Shown here one piece after another: positions 46,401 through 61,400 of a stretch of DNA of 64,000 nt. The position numbers and the translations under genes were made by a program. This DNA comes from Owenia fusiformis (taxonomy: Eukaryota > Annelida > Polychaeta > Sabellida > Oweniidae), in contig CAIIXF020000001.1 in NCBI GenBank assembly GCA_903813345.2, positions 48,875,885 to 48,939,884 on the forward strand, read 5' to 3'. How positions within the stretch are numbered: position 1 is the first letter of the stretch; the number at the start of each line of letters is the position of its first letter. Below the pieces are notes generated by a model. That model was not told the DNA's origin, ran no database searches, and was given only the letters and a program-made list of their open reading frames with translations.

Positions 46401-49400
46401 GGAATAAATAAATAATTCTAATTACATTATACATACTAGACATTACTGTAATAGAAAAGAGATCTGACTTACTTTTTACATCCTTGAAGACATAAGATCC
46501 GAAGAATGAGAACAGCAATACTGAGACAGGCAGGGCATAGTCAGCCAATAGTTCTCTCTTCCCAGCAGTCAGGAATGGCCTGAAATACAATATAGAACAA
46601 TTGTTGACCTCTACTGAAGTTGACTGTTACAATTATATCATAACACTGTTAATCTTGCATCAAGACTGGGGGCATGTAAGGGCTTGTAGCTAGACTATAA
46701 AACTGTGGACCAAGTCGATAGATCAAGGTTTACAGTCAGTGGAAAAACTGAATGGTTATCATAAGAAATCAAGATAAAAAAATTAATATACACATTGTAC
46801 TTTTAGGATGTTTCATTCATTACATAAAGTATAAAAGTCCTGAGAACACTTCTGACAGATTTTAAATGCTTATTATAGTCAAATCCTATAAGTACATTCT
46901 TAAAGTAACTTTCAATGTGAACACCTCCTAATGTAACATATTTCACTTTCTGGTGAAAAATTTCCAAATACTTATCATAAAAACTGATTGGCTTACGTTT
47001 GTGTGGAATTGTAGAGAAAGAGTCCAAGCCACAATGTTCCAAGTGCAAGTAGAAGATACAAGAGGCTGTTCTCTCGTAGACACGTGGGGTAGACATTACA
47101 CTCATATGTATTGTTGATCACTGTATAACTCAACGATGTGTTGTCAAGAGAAGAGCAGTTCACTACACTTGGAAGATTGTTACAGCTCCAATAATTATCA
47201 TCAAAATCTGTAAAATAAATTAGAGGAAAAGTTTCATTGGTGTACTAGAATAGGCTGATACGTCATTTTAAACTTACAAGTCTATCCATTCTAGTGACTC
47301 TCTTTTTAATTCCAATCCATGTTATGTTCATGTGATTCCAGGTTTTACTTTAAAATCCCAAATAAACATATTTCCCCTCAAAACAAGAGGGGTCAAAAAT
47401 CGTCATTATCGAGCCATGGGGCAATTGAAACAAAAAGATTGTTTTGACTTAAGTCTTGCATGGGCAACTGCGAAACAGTTATAAAACACAACACATTTCT
47501 GTCGTCCATTGTATTCAATCTTTTCCACCATGTTAAGCTTATGAACCATAACTTGAATTGAACTGAGAGGCAAGAACCAAAACCAGAACTGACATATGAG
47601 TGACACTACTCTGATTTTCTATCTTTAATTAAATGACACTTCCAGGTTCTAGTATATGAACTCAATGATCATTTTTAAAATTTAGACAGAATTTAATATA
47701 ACTGAAAATAGATAACCTTCAAATGGCTGTTTAAGTTAATATTTCACTGGGTTTTGAATTCCACTTAAAAGGAAAATAAAAAAAATAGCAAATATGATTG
47801 TCCACTTAGACATTGTTTACTTACTTTTTGCTATGGCTTTGATGCCATCTACAGTGAAGGCTATAGATATGAACAGAGCAAAGATTTCCTCTGTAGATCT
47901 GTAAGTGGAAGAGTAAAAGCAATTTAAAATTACAACATGTTAATAGCTTATGCCTTTAATGTCGAAACATTTTCTTTATTATCAGTGATCTTTCTTGTAT
48001 TAGAGCTAGTGCCCAGCCCTGTGCCAATTTGAGATTCTGAAAACACATGAGGACATTAATTTTACTACTGTCTTACCTACTTGACCACTGCATAAGTTTG
48101 CTAGCACCTGTGATGGAGTATATGAGAAGGAAGAAGCAGTTCCAAATGCCTACCCAGCCATACAACGCATAGAAATCTAGATCAAAATCTTCAGCAACAC
48201 TGTAGATAACTGCAATACAAAACCACATACTTTCATCAAAGACAATTAAGACTAAGGCTATATCATAGAATCATAGAGGTTTTGCCGATGTAATAATGAA
48301 TTACAAAATCAATATTCAGTACAAAATAAATTCATTTTCATCTCAACTTTATTCAAAAGTTTTTGGTTTTATTATGAACATTCCTTAAGCAAATGAAATG
48401 TTAATCAAAATTTACATGAAATAATTTTTAATATTCATATATATTCTGGTAAACTGGTAAATGAATTAAAACCTGGCAAAAGATCGTCACTTACTCTTGG
48501 TGTAGAGTGCTAATGGAGCAGTTGTGAGTAGAACAATGAGAGGTTGGCCTCCTATCAGACCAAACACGAGACCTCCAAATGTCTGAGATACAATCACCTT
48601 CTTCACATCTAAATACAACATATATAATACATGTATTTCTCACATTCACATAACGTTAACATCGAAAATCAATAATGATTTTTAAACTTTTTTCATTGAT
48701 GTAAAATTTGATGTGATCAGTTTGTCATCCCCTTTACGCATAACTAGAAAATTATCAGATGGGAATGTGTGTTTGGGGAAACACCACTTCAGTTTTTCAT
48801 GATGTAATCTCCAGTTAAATACAAAATAATCAGTTCTCTGATCGGTAAGCTGTAAATAACCTTAACAGTATACCATATAATGCAATATAGATTAAAAATA
48901 TTTGACAGTACAAATATCTTTACATTTTCTTTCAGAGGGAATTCTCCTAAAAGTGACAATCATATCATATTTTAAGTTTGCTTTCTTTATAATTTCATCA
49001 GGCAAACATTAACTATAGCCTATCGAATATGATCTTAATATACTATAGAATTTGATCAATCAACCTCTAGAGAGATTAATAACTATATGTGTACTGATTG
49101 TACTGTGAACAGAGTTTGTGCTTTTATTACCTAGTTTCCCATGAGTGTTGTTATAGTTGAGTACACCTAAAGCAATATCAGGTAAGAGACATGCTACATA
49201 CAGGAACATGGTGGTTGAGGCCAACTTAGACAGAGCCTTTGGACCAATCACACCTGAAATTTGGGATACATTTTATTCCTTTTTATTAACATTAAGACAA
49301 AAAATTAGGGTATGAGGTACAAAATATATTGATAGCCATTTCCTCGTAAAAACATAACCTAATACAACATTATATTTTATTCAAAGTACAATGTATTTTA

Positions 49401-52400
49401 TAATTGACATTGACATTATTTGTAAATGTGTTAAAACACAACATTCATAGAACTTTGCTGTTTACTAAGAAACTGTAGTGGATTTATAATTGGTGCATCT
49501 CATTCCAAATTAAAGTCTGTTATTGACAAAATATTGAGAAACATCTCTAAATGCATCCCCAAATCAACAAGGCTGCATAGGTTGTGGTTCCGATGTGCTT
49601 CTCTGCACTTCATTAAAATGATGATTGTTTCAATGATAAACTCACCATCTTTGTAATCTGACCAGTAATGTGGAGCTCTCCGTCTGATGTCAGCTAGAAG
49701 ACCTTGCCCAATATTACACGCACCCCCAGGCTGAAATATTTGAATTTCAATGTAAATAATCAGTAAATTTGAGTGGAGTAATACATTTTCTATATGCTTA
49801 TCAAATGTTCTAGTTTTTGTTCTGCATTACAGAATTGCATTAAAACTAAATGTGTATGATAATGCTATCTATTAAAATGTGCGAGTTATCGTATAAAATA
49901 CACATACTGACCATTTAAATACTTTATAAATTTTTTATAGAATTATAGTTATATTAATGCAGGAAAGAATAATTAAAAAACCTGTACATGCATATTGTAA
50001 ACAGGCCCATAGCCAGGGGTGATTGGATGGATTCGAGGGAAACCCCCCTGGCCAAAAGATCTTTCAAAATTATGCAGTCTTTCACCATTCTGAGCACTTT
50101 TTAAGTGATTTCGACCATATTGGACCAAAATTGTCACAAGTGAAACCCCCCTGGAATTTTTCAAAAAGTGAACCCCCCTTGGCAAATCCTGGCTACGGGC
50201 CTGGTAAAAAGCACCCACCTCTTGTTCAAAAGGATTGTGACTGGACAGCGCCTTCTTGCTCGGGTTTCCCTGTTCTCCAGCCAGCTCCTTGGTATGCCTT
50301 ACTAGCAGTTCTTTGAAGTCTTCTTGTTTAGCGTCAAGAAGATTTTGACGGAATTCCATATCTGCGAATATTGTGGCAAAAGTTCTTCCAGTTTCTAAAC
50401 CAGTTTTTGTGCCTTTCTGTAAAGTAGGATATCAGATAAAGAATTATTCACTTTTTAGATTTGGGATAGCCATGAATGGAGGCCATTAAAATCATTGGAA
50501 CTTTTATACCCTCATATCTATGGGATTCTAGTATTTTTCATTTAAATTCTACTTATTTAAGCTAGTTGTCCAATTTTCAACTTTTCAAACTTCACTCACT
50601 TCACATTGCCCGACTTCTCAAAATTCTCAAGTTCTTAAATTCTCTGGTTTATCCTGGTGAGGTAATGACTTTTCTCTAATCATGGAAATTATGTATATAA
50701 TATAAATGGTCAGAAGTAAAAGGATCATAAGAAGATCATAGGCGAAGATGATCATGCATTCTATTATCAAATCATTGCAAGCAATCTCCCACTAAATCCA
50801 CCCTAAAAGGCAGTCCAATGAATCTTAACCATGTGGGCAATACCAAAAGCCCTACAGTTTCCTTTGTAACATGCATCCATATTTCTAGTGGTCAATATTC
50901 AATGGATGACCATTACCAATGGAGTTATCTTACAAACCTCTTTTGTTGGAGCAAGGACCAGAATCACAAACACAACCTCTTGACATGATCGGCCAAAGTT
51001 TGCTGGTGTTTTCAGTCTTCCTATGGCAACATGCCTGGTCGCTAAGGCAGGAAGGGTGCACCTTGAAATCATTGAAAAACACCATTATTTATAATTTCTT
51101 GTAAAGTAGGGAATTTGTTCACTTGAAAGGATGTATTTTACAGACTAGTGCCTCATGAAATACAGACCTTCTCTTGCAGAATATTTTATATATTTGACTC
51201 AAATCAGGAAACAATTTATTTGAAGTATTGCATAACGTTGAAATTACAGAATTAAAAAGTACTTTTTAACTTTTGATTTATCATTGAGAAAACATATAGA
51301 TTTTCATATTTTATGTCTTACAAATATGTAACATTTTAGTGAGGCTAACCAATTGCCTCGCCTACGTCATAGTTAGCTACACTCAAAGAGGTAAAAATAC
51401 ATACATGGCACATATCCAAGACTGGTCGTAATCAAAACCTCCATCACTAGAACTGGTTCCTTGGATCGTCTTTGACAACTGTCGAACTGGAAAGTAGAAT
51501 ACACAACAAATAGAACGATGTCGATATGTATGGGAGGGGGAGAAGGGGTTTGGAAGTTTGAGAATTTTTATGCATTTCATGATTCATTATTCTCTAGCAG
51601 TTTGATGTACAATTGTTTCAATTATTATGGGTTCAGGAAAGTTTTCAGAAATGTTTATTTCCAAAATGAATGAATCATTTCTAAATATAGCAAAAATATG
51701 CTATATACTAGTACATGTTTATTAAACTGTCCTTGATTCTTTTTTATGCCAAAATATCTCTATAACTGAATCTCTTATACATCTTCTTTTAAACACTACA
51801 CATACATTTGATATAAATGATAAATCATAGTTATATTTTTTCAATGTCAGATTCTCTTTCATAGTAAAGGCAAGCACCTTTTATATCATCAGGTTATAAA
51901 AATGATGATTCAAAATACTGAATGAAATATTTCATATGCTTACTGGGTCACTGATTCTTAAAATATATTAACAATAAAATCTGTATTTTACAATTTTTTC
52001 AAACCGTTGAACACAGGGATGTAAAGCTAATACATGTATAGGTAAAAAGTTTTTAAACAAGTAGAATTAGGACCACCGGGTCATCTTTACAAAATTAAAT
52101 CTACAAAATATAAATTTTCAAGAGAAATAATGACACACAAAGCACTTGTGCTTCCTCCTAGAATTCATTATGCTACCACTACTGCTAAGTATCAGACATA
52201 AAGAAATCAAATCCAAAGTTCAGTTTCATATTGGTGCACTGATAGGTAAAAGATAGGTTCTGATACCACAGCTGTGGAAAAAGGATAAGCGACTGTGAAT
52301 CATGACAGAAAACAAGCAATTGAAAAAGAACTCGATATGAATGTGATATTTCAAAAAACAAACGCATAACTGAATTAGCGGAATGCAATCTATGATTAAT

Positions 52401-55400
52401 TAATTCAATTAAAAACTTATTAATGGTGCATTCAAATCTAAATGTCTTTCTACAGGTTTTTTGAATATTAAAAAGGATTTCATTATTTATATTTATGCTA
52501 AATACCACAAAATAACACTTTATGTATCATACAATATTTAACAAAAAACAACTATATCATAACATATACTGTTTACACTAAATATTCTGAATATAATAAC
52601 AATGATAAGGTGAATAAAGAAACATATCAATTCATCTAAAACCAAATCAAACTTAATGTTTTCTCTATATCCACCCAAATCATGTAATTATACATAATTG
52701 ATATTAATAATAATGAATAACCTAAATAATATAATTACATATCTGTGAATAATATTATTTAGATTTACAAAAAAGGATTTTAACCCTCCACAAATCAAAC
52801 TTTTACTTTTCATCAGTTATACTACATAATGGCAACTTATAAAGCCTCAAACAAGACTGCCAGTCAGTATTTCTCGAAATGTCCACCATACTAGATGAAC
52901 TGCCAAATATTAATGCGTTTTCCCTGCATGTGGTTTCTTAAAAAATACCAACAAAATCGCTCCCAAAAAGGGCAAACACTTTTGAAAACGTCACAAGACA
53001 TTGTATCATGACAGAAGGCATTCTCTAAATCGCAATAATTATGATTTGTGTTCAAAAAAATATGTGAGGAGGTTCCTAGAGGATGTCCTACTTTAGGTAA
53101 ATGACAATGTCTGTGTAGAAACTAGTATCAGTGGTACTATATATGTGGAGATATAACTGATACCTAGTCTTGCATCTAGCCTCTGGTCACATCCCACATC
53201 TGTTTCCAAACCTACTGTTATAGAAAATGGTGGGTGGGGGTCTCACAGGGACTAAATACAAGATTAAATGATACCTAAATACTGTAGAGGTTATTCTAGA
53301 GACACAACACTATTATTTATTTGCAACATAAGATATTCAATTCGACTACTTCACAAGACTGGATATTTTTTATCTAACCCTTACCTCCTCTGTATGGAGT
53401 CGCTGGAAAATGAATGGCAATTGATAACTTAATCAAAAAGCTGTGATATAATCGATGATCAATGCCAAAAATGTGGAAACTCAAACATCAAAGACACTAT
53501 TATTCATACCTAACATACAGTTCCTGTGGCTCTCCCCAACAATTATTATAATTACTGTATATACAAGTATCAGTATGAACTAAAATACAGTCGACAAAAT
53601 TGCCTGATTCAACTTGCATGCTATTTACTCTTTAATCAACCTATTTGTCGAAAGTGACAGAAAGCAATGAAGTAACATTACAAGAATTCTATAAATTAGA
53701 TTATCAGGAAACAAGTTCTTCCCCTATTCCGTTTTGTTCTTGAATAAGGATGATTTTCATGAATTACCATCAAAATAAGATTCCGATAATAAAGTAAGTG
53801 TATTTCAAAATATTTCTGACGGTTAGTTTATAGTAAATTCGTACAATAAAAAATTATGCCTCCCTAATCGCAATGTATCAACAATTGCACATCAGAATTT
53901 TAGCAAGAACAGCACATAATAAAAAGTTGCATGCAACATTTTTAACAAAGTATTTAACGCCATATACAGTACATAATAACAAGAGGCGCAGTATTGATTT
54001 TGCATCCTTTTTGTTCATATTTCTTATAACTTGATCTGAATGTATTTTTGTAGCAGGGCTATTGATGAATATTATCAAAGAGTGTCACTTTCCTTAGTCA
54101 TAGGTCTTTGTCTCTTAATCATATCAATATTATAAATATGAAAAGCATTAATAAAAGCATTAATACTATCTTTCATGGATATGTCACTATTAGAGAAATA
54201 AGGGCAAGGAATAATTAACAATGTGCCAGTTCTGCTTATTCTAATATATAAATATGCGATGTCACAATTACTAGAACAATTGATTAATTGATTTACTTGT
54301 CTATGATGGGGTATGTATGACAAATAATTTTCATTATAGACCAGTAAATATGTATGGAAGGCTGTAAAGAAGGAGACAACACTTTCATTGAGCTTTTCAA
54401 AGAGGACTGATCAATTTGCTCAACACCAACCAACTTATATGTGATATCACACTGGCGGATTAGGCCAGGCTAGTCCCCTCTGAGCCTTTTATTAATTATA
54501 GTCCAAATTATCAAGAAAACAGGCCTTAAATTTTCATTTGGGCCAAATTTTAGGTTTTAAGGGCCTAAAATATATTTCAGGATTTTCTTCAGACTTGAAT
54601 TTTGGTCCCCCTTGTTAGTTTTCAGCTCCGCCCCTGTATCAGCTTCATTATTGATGGTTCATTCAATTTATTTATGCAGAGGAATCCGGCGAATAAAATG
54701 TCCATAACATTGTGAAATTTTCTGATTGAAATAATTTGAATTAGAAAAATTTAGGAAATGGAATGCTACTATAAAATAAGAATCGTAACAAAGACCTTGA
54801 TTCTATGATTTATGGAAAAAATGCTTTACCGCAATTTCCAACTTTTAACGTTGAGCAAAACCATTAACTATAGAATCTCCATTTCTTTTCCTTAATAGCT
54901 ACACTTGCAGATTTCGTGGATTTCATACAAAAGCAAAAAAATTAAGAGAGAAAAATCAGATTGTGTGCTTCAACAATACATCACACATTTAAATTGGAGA
55001 GAAATAAATTAATACGGTTGAACATGAAGTGACATACAATTAGATAATGTGACATACGACAGAATAATGTGACATATAATTGAATAATGTGACATACCTG
55101 AGTCATGTGTGAACAGTGCTGATATGACATCCTCCTCTGTACAATCAGGCTCCTCTAAGTCTATAAGCTTGTGAGTGAGTGTTTTCATAATGGCTTCAAG
55201 ATTCGTCTCATGTATGTCCACAAAACATACTTCCTTCTGGTTGATGAATTTTTCCACATCTAGCGTGGCTCTGACTTCCGCAGAGAAATCTTTCATAGGA
55301 ATTCTCTGCAAGTCGAGTTCAATAAGATTAATAATTGTGTCACATTTCATATTGAAAACTCCCGGATCAGTCTTATTTCTTTAATGAGATAAGACAGATC

Positions 55401-58400
55401 GACTTTGTATAACCTGTTTGATTTGTACTCTAATCATTTAAGACTTGACTAACCCAAAGGCAAGAGCTTTGGTAACGCCATATCAAAAATGGCAGGGAAA
55501 AGTCTTTGATTGATCTTACGTCTTTTTAAATCATACATCTGTCTTTTAAGTAGATCCTAAATGCATCTGATAATAACTAGCTACAAGAGAAAGATGCAAC
55601 TATTTATATCAATTACTCAAACATATTTATATAAGAAATGAACGAGTAATTTTGTTTTGCAATTCTTGACGTCATTTGTACATGGGAGGCATCTCCCACA
55701 TAGTGGAATTGGTAATATCACCTTACCAAGTCCTTGCTTTAATAATTGTAATTTTGTAATTCATCGTTGATACAGTATATATATATATACAATTCATTTT
55801 GTAAAATGATACTTCTTCAAAAACATAAGATCATATTACTTTGAAATATACAGGTTTAACAGAGAAAGAGAGCTAATGAGTTTTATCTCATATATCTCTA
55901 TGAACTAGATTAAATATGTCTATTACACAACGTATAAATTGAGAAAGAGGCCAGCAAAACAAAACAAAACATTATTAATCCAAAAAGAGTTATTCATAGT
56001 ACATGGTTTTTTACAAGGGATTTCATTATTTTTTATTTCTATTTTAATCATTTTTTATTCATTTATATGGTCTAATGTGAAATTAATACGGTTGACCCTA
56101 GCACATTTTCAATTCAAAATTCCCTGACCTCGCCCTGATTAAGAATGAGGACAGATCTTTTCAAAGGCGGGGGGAATGTGACAAAAATTTGATATAAACC
56201 TACCTCATGCTTAGCCTGCATCAATGTCACCTCTTCCTGGCCATCAGCTGTAAAAATACAAAAAAAATATCATATGATTAATAAAATGCACAAATGAACA
56301 AACATATTTTCGATGTTGAATACACAATCTGCTGTTTTTGAGGAAACTTTTTTCTCCTCAAGAAAAATTTTGAAAAATTCCTTTGAAGGTGATGCAAATT
56401 GCAAATATGTTGTTTAAACATCCAAATACAATCATCATGACTAAAACATAGTTTGAGACATTTTTAAAAAAGTGACTTTCAAAAAAAGTACAAATATCTG
56501 AATTTCTCAGATTACCAGCAAAAGTTCAGATTTTTGATCAACAAATAAAACACTTTTCATTGTAAAATCTATTACTTCCAACAGTCCATTGGTTAGAATT
56601 ACTATGGCAAATTGGATTTGGTAGTCAATGTTGACCATGAAAACTACCAACCCTAAAATACCATTGTATTAACATGGCAAATGGTGGTCAAGAGTATAAA
56701 TAAATACAGGGTGAATCACAAAAACGCTACCCTCTATTCTTGGAACTTTATCAAAAATGATGGAATCCTCTTGAGTTTTCCTATGTATATATACAGTGTT
56801 TGATGGAGGGATTACACAGCCTTCAGAGAATTATCACTACAACAATTTTCACCATTTTCAGAGTTGACAGAAAATATTCATATTTCAAGATCAGCCTTCG
56901 CTGAGCTATGAACATATGTGAAGTACTCTTGGACTAAGGATGACAAATATTCACTTTTGATTGAATAAGGTTTAAGGATTTAAGCCCTAGACAAAGTGCA
57001 CTGAACTGATCATTCCTCAAAAAGGTGTTATTTCAATATTTGCACAAGATATGCATAATCGATTGGTAAGTTTAGGAAACAAGGCCTGAGTGGAATGAAT
57101 CAGCCACAAAGGATTAAGTCTTGGGCTTAAATTCTTTTCACACATTATCGTGATAATTTCAATCTGTAGAGTCAAGTTGTCACCATGACAACCACTCAAC
57201 AAGTGACCTTGGGTGGTTTGTTGGCTATATAATGCAGTGCAGTTATATGAAATTCTTTGTTCGGACTGGCTGAAATTGGACACACCTTGCCTAGCTATGT
57301 ATGAAGACATATCTATCTTTGCAGCTACAAGCATCAACAAGGCATAAACAAGCAAAATTTCAACACCTCACATTTGTTACATCTGCCAAACAGCCTCCAC
57401 AAAAAAAGTTGGAGACTACACAATATGTCACCACTTGTGGTGATGACATAATAAACCATTTAGTTTCCATTCTAGGTTGTCTAGGTGCCAAAGATAAAGA
57501 TGTTTACTGGGGAGGTGTTCATTAGAAACATTATAGGATCAGCTTTATATTGTATTTCAAATCCCCATGTAATATTCCCATTTGCTTGATTAACAAGTAT
57601 GACACAAAACAATAAAGGTAAGAGGTATTAGGGACCATATCAAATATTAATTTGTAATTCTTCATAAAACGTATTATATTTAAGAGGGTTGAAGCCTTAA
57701 AAATTGAGTGAAGGGTAAATTAACTCAAATGTTTGGTAAGGTTTAAATATCACAGTCTTTGTAACAAGTTGCAAAGAAAAATAAAATTGTGATCTTTTGA
57801 TGTGGCCCCTTGCACATACCTGTAATAAAGCTACAAATATCAAAAATCTCTTTTTATATCCCATGACATGAACATGAAAAATCAATACATGTTGCAATAC
57901 ATTAGTCTCAGTATACATGCATCTTTCATAAAAAGATGAACTTTTTGCATCTTACATGTATAATCACATGTACTTTTAAACATTTGACATAACACCCATT
58001 CAAATCTTAGATCATGAATTGAAAGGGTGGTGCCTGGAAAGGATAATGACTTGAAGGGCGCCTTGTGTCTCTACAATCTGATTGGCTATCAATTGTATCT
58101 CCACATAGGTTCACGTTTCAGGGAGATTTTGGATATATGAATCATGTTTTATTGTATAACCATGCAATTAGAGGTTATGTCACTATTACGTGAAATATGT
58201 CATAGTGACATAACTGATGTATTTAGTACCTTTATTCACATGGTTACTTTGGACAAATGATGTCACACTTCTGTGTGCAAGTAGAATTTGATGGAAATGA
58301 AATGTGACATCATGAATTCTATACAAATGCTTTGCTAGGTATATACGAGGTGTATACCTGTTCATCTTTCACAAGAGATATTCCAAGAAGGCCGAAGGGC

Positions 58401-61400
58401 TTGTGGAATATCATCTTGTGAAAGTGTCACAGGTATTCACTGAAAATAAATTTAAATATTTATTTATAATTCACTGTTATATTCCTCATTCATATTAATG
58501 GAATAACATACTATTGATATCTAATTAATCATAATCATAACCAGAACAACGGCAACGCCAAAGCGTAGCGAATCCCATCGAACATTTTTCAAAATGGGCA
58601 CCTTCTACCAAAAGTGTCATTAGACAGTGTGCCATGCTTATAATATTCACATACCAAATATGAACAAAATCGCTCTACTACTTTTCGAGTTATAGTAAAA
58701 TACGTTAAAATGGTGGCCATTTTGAAAAATGGCCGCCTTCTACCAAAAGTCTCATTAGACAGTGTGCCATGCTTATAGTATTCACATACCAAATATGAAC
58801 AAAATCGCTCCACTACTTTTCGAGTTATAGTAAAATACATTAAAATGGCGGCCATTTTGAAAAATGGCCGCCTTCTACCAAAAGTGTCATTAGACAGTGT
58901 GCCATGCTTATACATATTCACATACCAAATATGAACAAAATCGCTCTACTACTTTTAGAGTTATAGTAAAATAAGTTAAAATGGCCGCCATTTTTCAAAA
59001 TGTCCGCCATTTTTCAAAATGGCCGCCTTCTACCAAAAGTGTCATTAGACAGTGTGCCATGCTTATAGTATTCACATACCAAATATGAACAAAATCGCTC
59101 CACTACTTTCAGAGTTACAGCAAAAATCGTAAAATAACGAGTAAAGGCCGCCATTTTTCAAGATGGCTGCCATGTGCTTTTTTAATATCTACATTTCTAG
59201 CTTTATTAATGTCCTATATAATTTTTTTTTCATTAAAAACATATTGCTATTACAGTTTTACATATTGCACCTAAATTACTGTAAAATCGGCACTAAAATG
59301 GCCGCCATTTTTAAATGAGCGGCCATTTTGAAAATCGGCTCTCGAGCAGAACTTCTACCCCCATAGGGTATATGTGTACAAAATATGAATAAAATCGGGC
59401 CAACGGTATTTGAGTTATTGCCCGGACGGACGGACAGACGGACGTACGGAAGGACGGACGTACGTACGGACGGACGTACGTACGGACGGACGGACGGAGG
59501 CGTTCCCTATATCCCTCCGAACTTCGTTCGATGGGATAACAATGTACTCCTGGGGCTATATAAAAATTAAAATTTCACGGGACTAAATTGTGACGGGTGA
59601 ATATCATTTCATATTCAATGGAAGTCACATGACATGGACCAATCAGAGAGTCTGGAATATGACAGTGACATAATAATCACACTAATGGAATATGTCAGTT
59701 GCTACAACGTAAAATTGTAGAAAATTTCATCAGACTTTAAGAATTGCAATAATGACTTTCACACTTTACAAAATCGAGATTTATCCTACACATTGATGAA
59801 TATAATGGAAGCAATTGCCATTGTTTTCAAGGTACAGTCATATCTTTAATTGACTCTCTCATGTCATAACAATGAAATATTAGTCACTACAGAGTACAAT
59901 ACGCTTGTATACAAAAGTTAAGTAAAACTAGAACACAACTACAAAAATACAATTCAATTTTTGAAAAGTACAGCATGGCAAACGATAAATGTGTGATATG
60001 TTGTATTATTTGAATGAAAGATAAATGAACTTTGCTAAATGTTGATTCCGATTATCTTAAATATTTCATTTAGACTTTTGAATTTAGTGCAAAACATTTG
60101 CATCCTCTAAACAGAAGACATAGGATACTCATAGGATGTACTTTTGAGACAACCCTCACTACATGTTTATCCAGGGACCGGATGATTACTGTACAAAGGG
60201 ACATCAACCTTTCAAATCTAATGAATTATGGTAAAAAGCCAGGTTCTATTTTGGTGTTCTATTTGTCAAGTTATTCACAGTTGAAGATTTTTAATTTTAT
60301 ATCTGACAGTATTCTATTCATAACTTTTTTAATGTTCCTTGAATCATTAACTTTCTATAGATGACAAGAAATGTGATGAAGGTCTTTAGAGGACTTATCT
60401 CACATGTTGTGCCTACTCTCAATATTTAATGTTGCTCATATATATATTACATATTTTCCAATTTACCGTTACCGTTTGATTTTTCAAACATACAGGGTGT
60501 TCCATATGTTTCAGGAATGATGCTGTATTTTAGTGGTTTTCTTTTCAATCTAGCTGAATTTTTGACAAAATGTGTCCAAATATGTTGTAAATAAGTTGGG
60601 AAAGTTTTATATCATGAGACCAAATAGACTTAATGATACGGTTGCTATAGTAACCCAGGGGTATGATTGGTGGAGCAGGTTCGGCAACGCGATAAACATG
60701 AAATACAAAATAGTAGTTTTTTATATGAAGTGTTAATAAGTGTCAGGCTTTCATAAATACTTCAAAATTGTCCGAAATTAAGCAAAAATTAGGGCGGATT
60801 CTTTAAAATTAAAAAAATTGTCATCATTTATGGTATCACAATTGACACGCATATCATGACTTGATTCACAAACGAGAGTCATTCTGGCTGAGCGCACAGC
60901 CATATCAGATGTGTTGGATTATATGTCTCAGATTCCCTTCCAGATTTGAATCTTTTGTAGCACTCATACACTCTTGAGGTTTCTGGTCATTAAGTCCTCA
61001 TATATACTCCCAATTGGTATTTAATTTTGCCAGTTGCAGAAAACATATTTTTCACAGTCTTGGACACTGTTGTGCGTTACCTTTGTTGAAATTCATATTT
61101 TTCTGATGACATTTTCACTTTTCAAGATGGCCACTAAGTCAAAATGACCTGTGATTCTTCTTCTTTGGGACCAATGACATGGCAGGTTTTTCAATTGTGG
61201 TATATCATCAATGATGACAATTCTTTTTAATTTTCAAAAATGAACTTTCATTTTTGCTTATTTCCTGACCTTGATGCAACTCTGACAACCTAATACTTAC
61301 CCACACTTAATATAGAAAACTACTATTTTTACAAATATGACATATATTTTGCCCGTTGTTAGACATGTTCCGCCTACTCTACCCCTGGGTTACTATAGCA

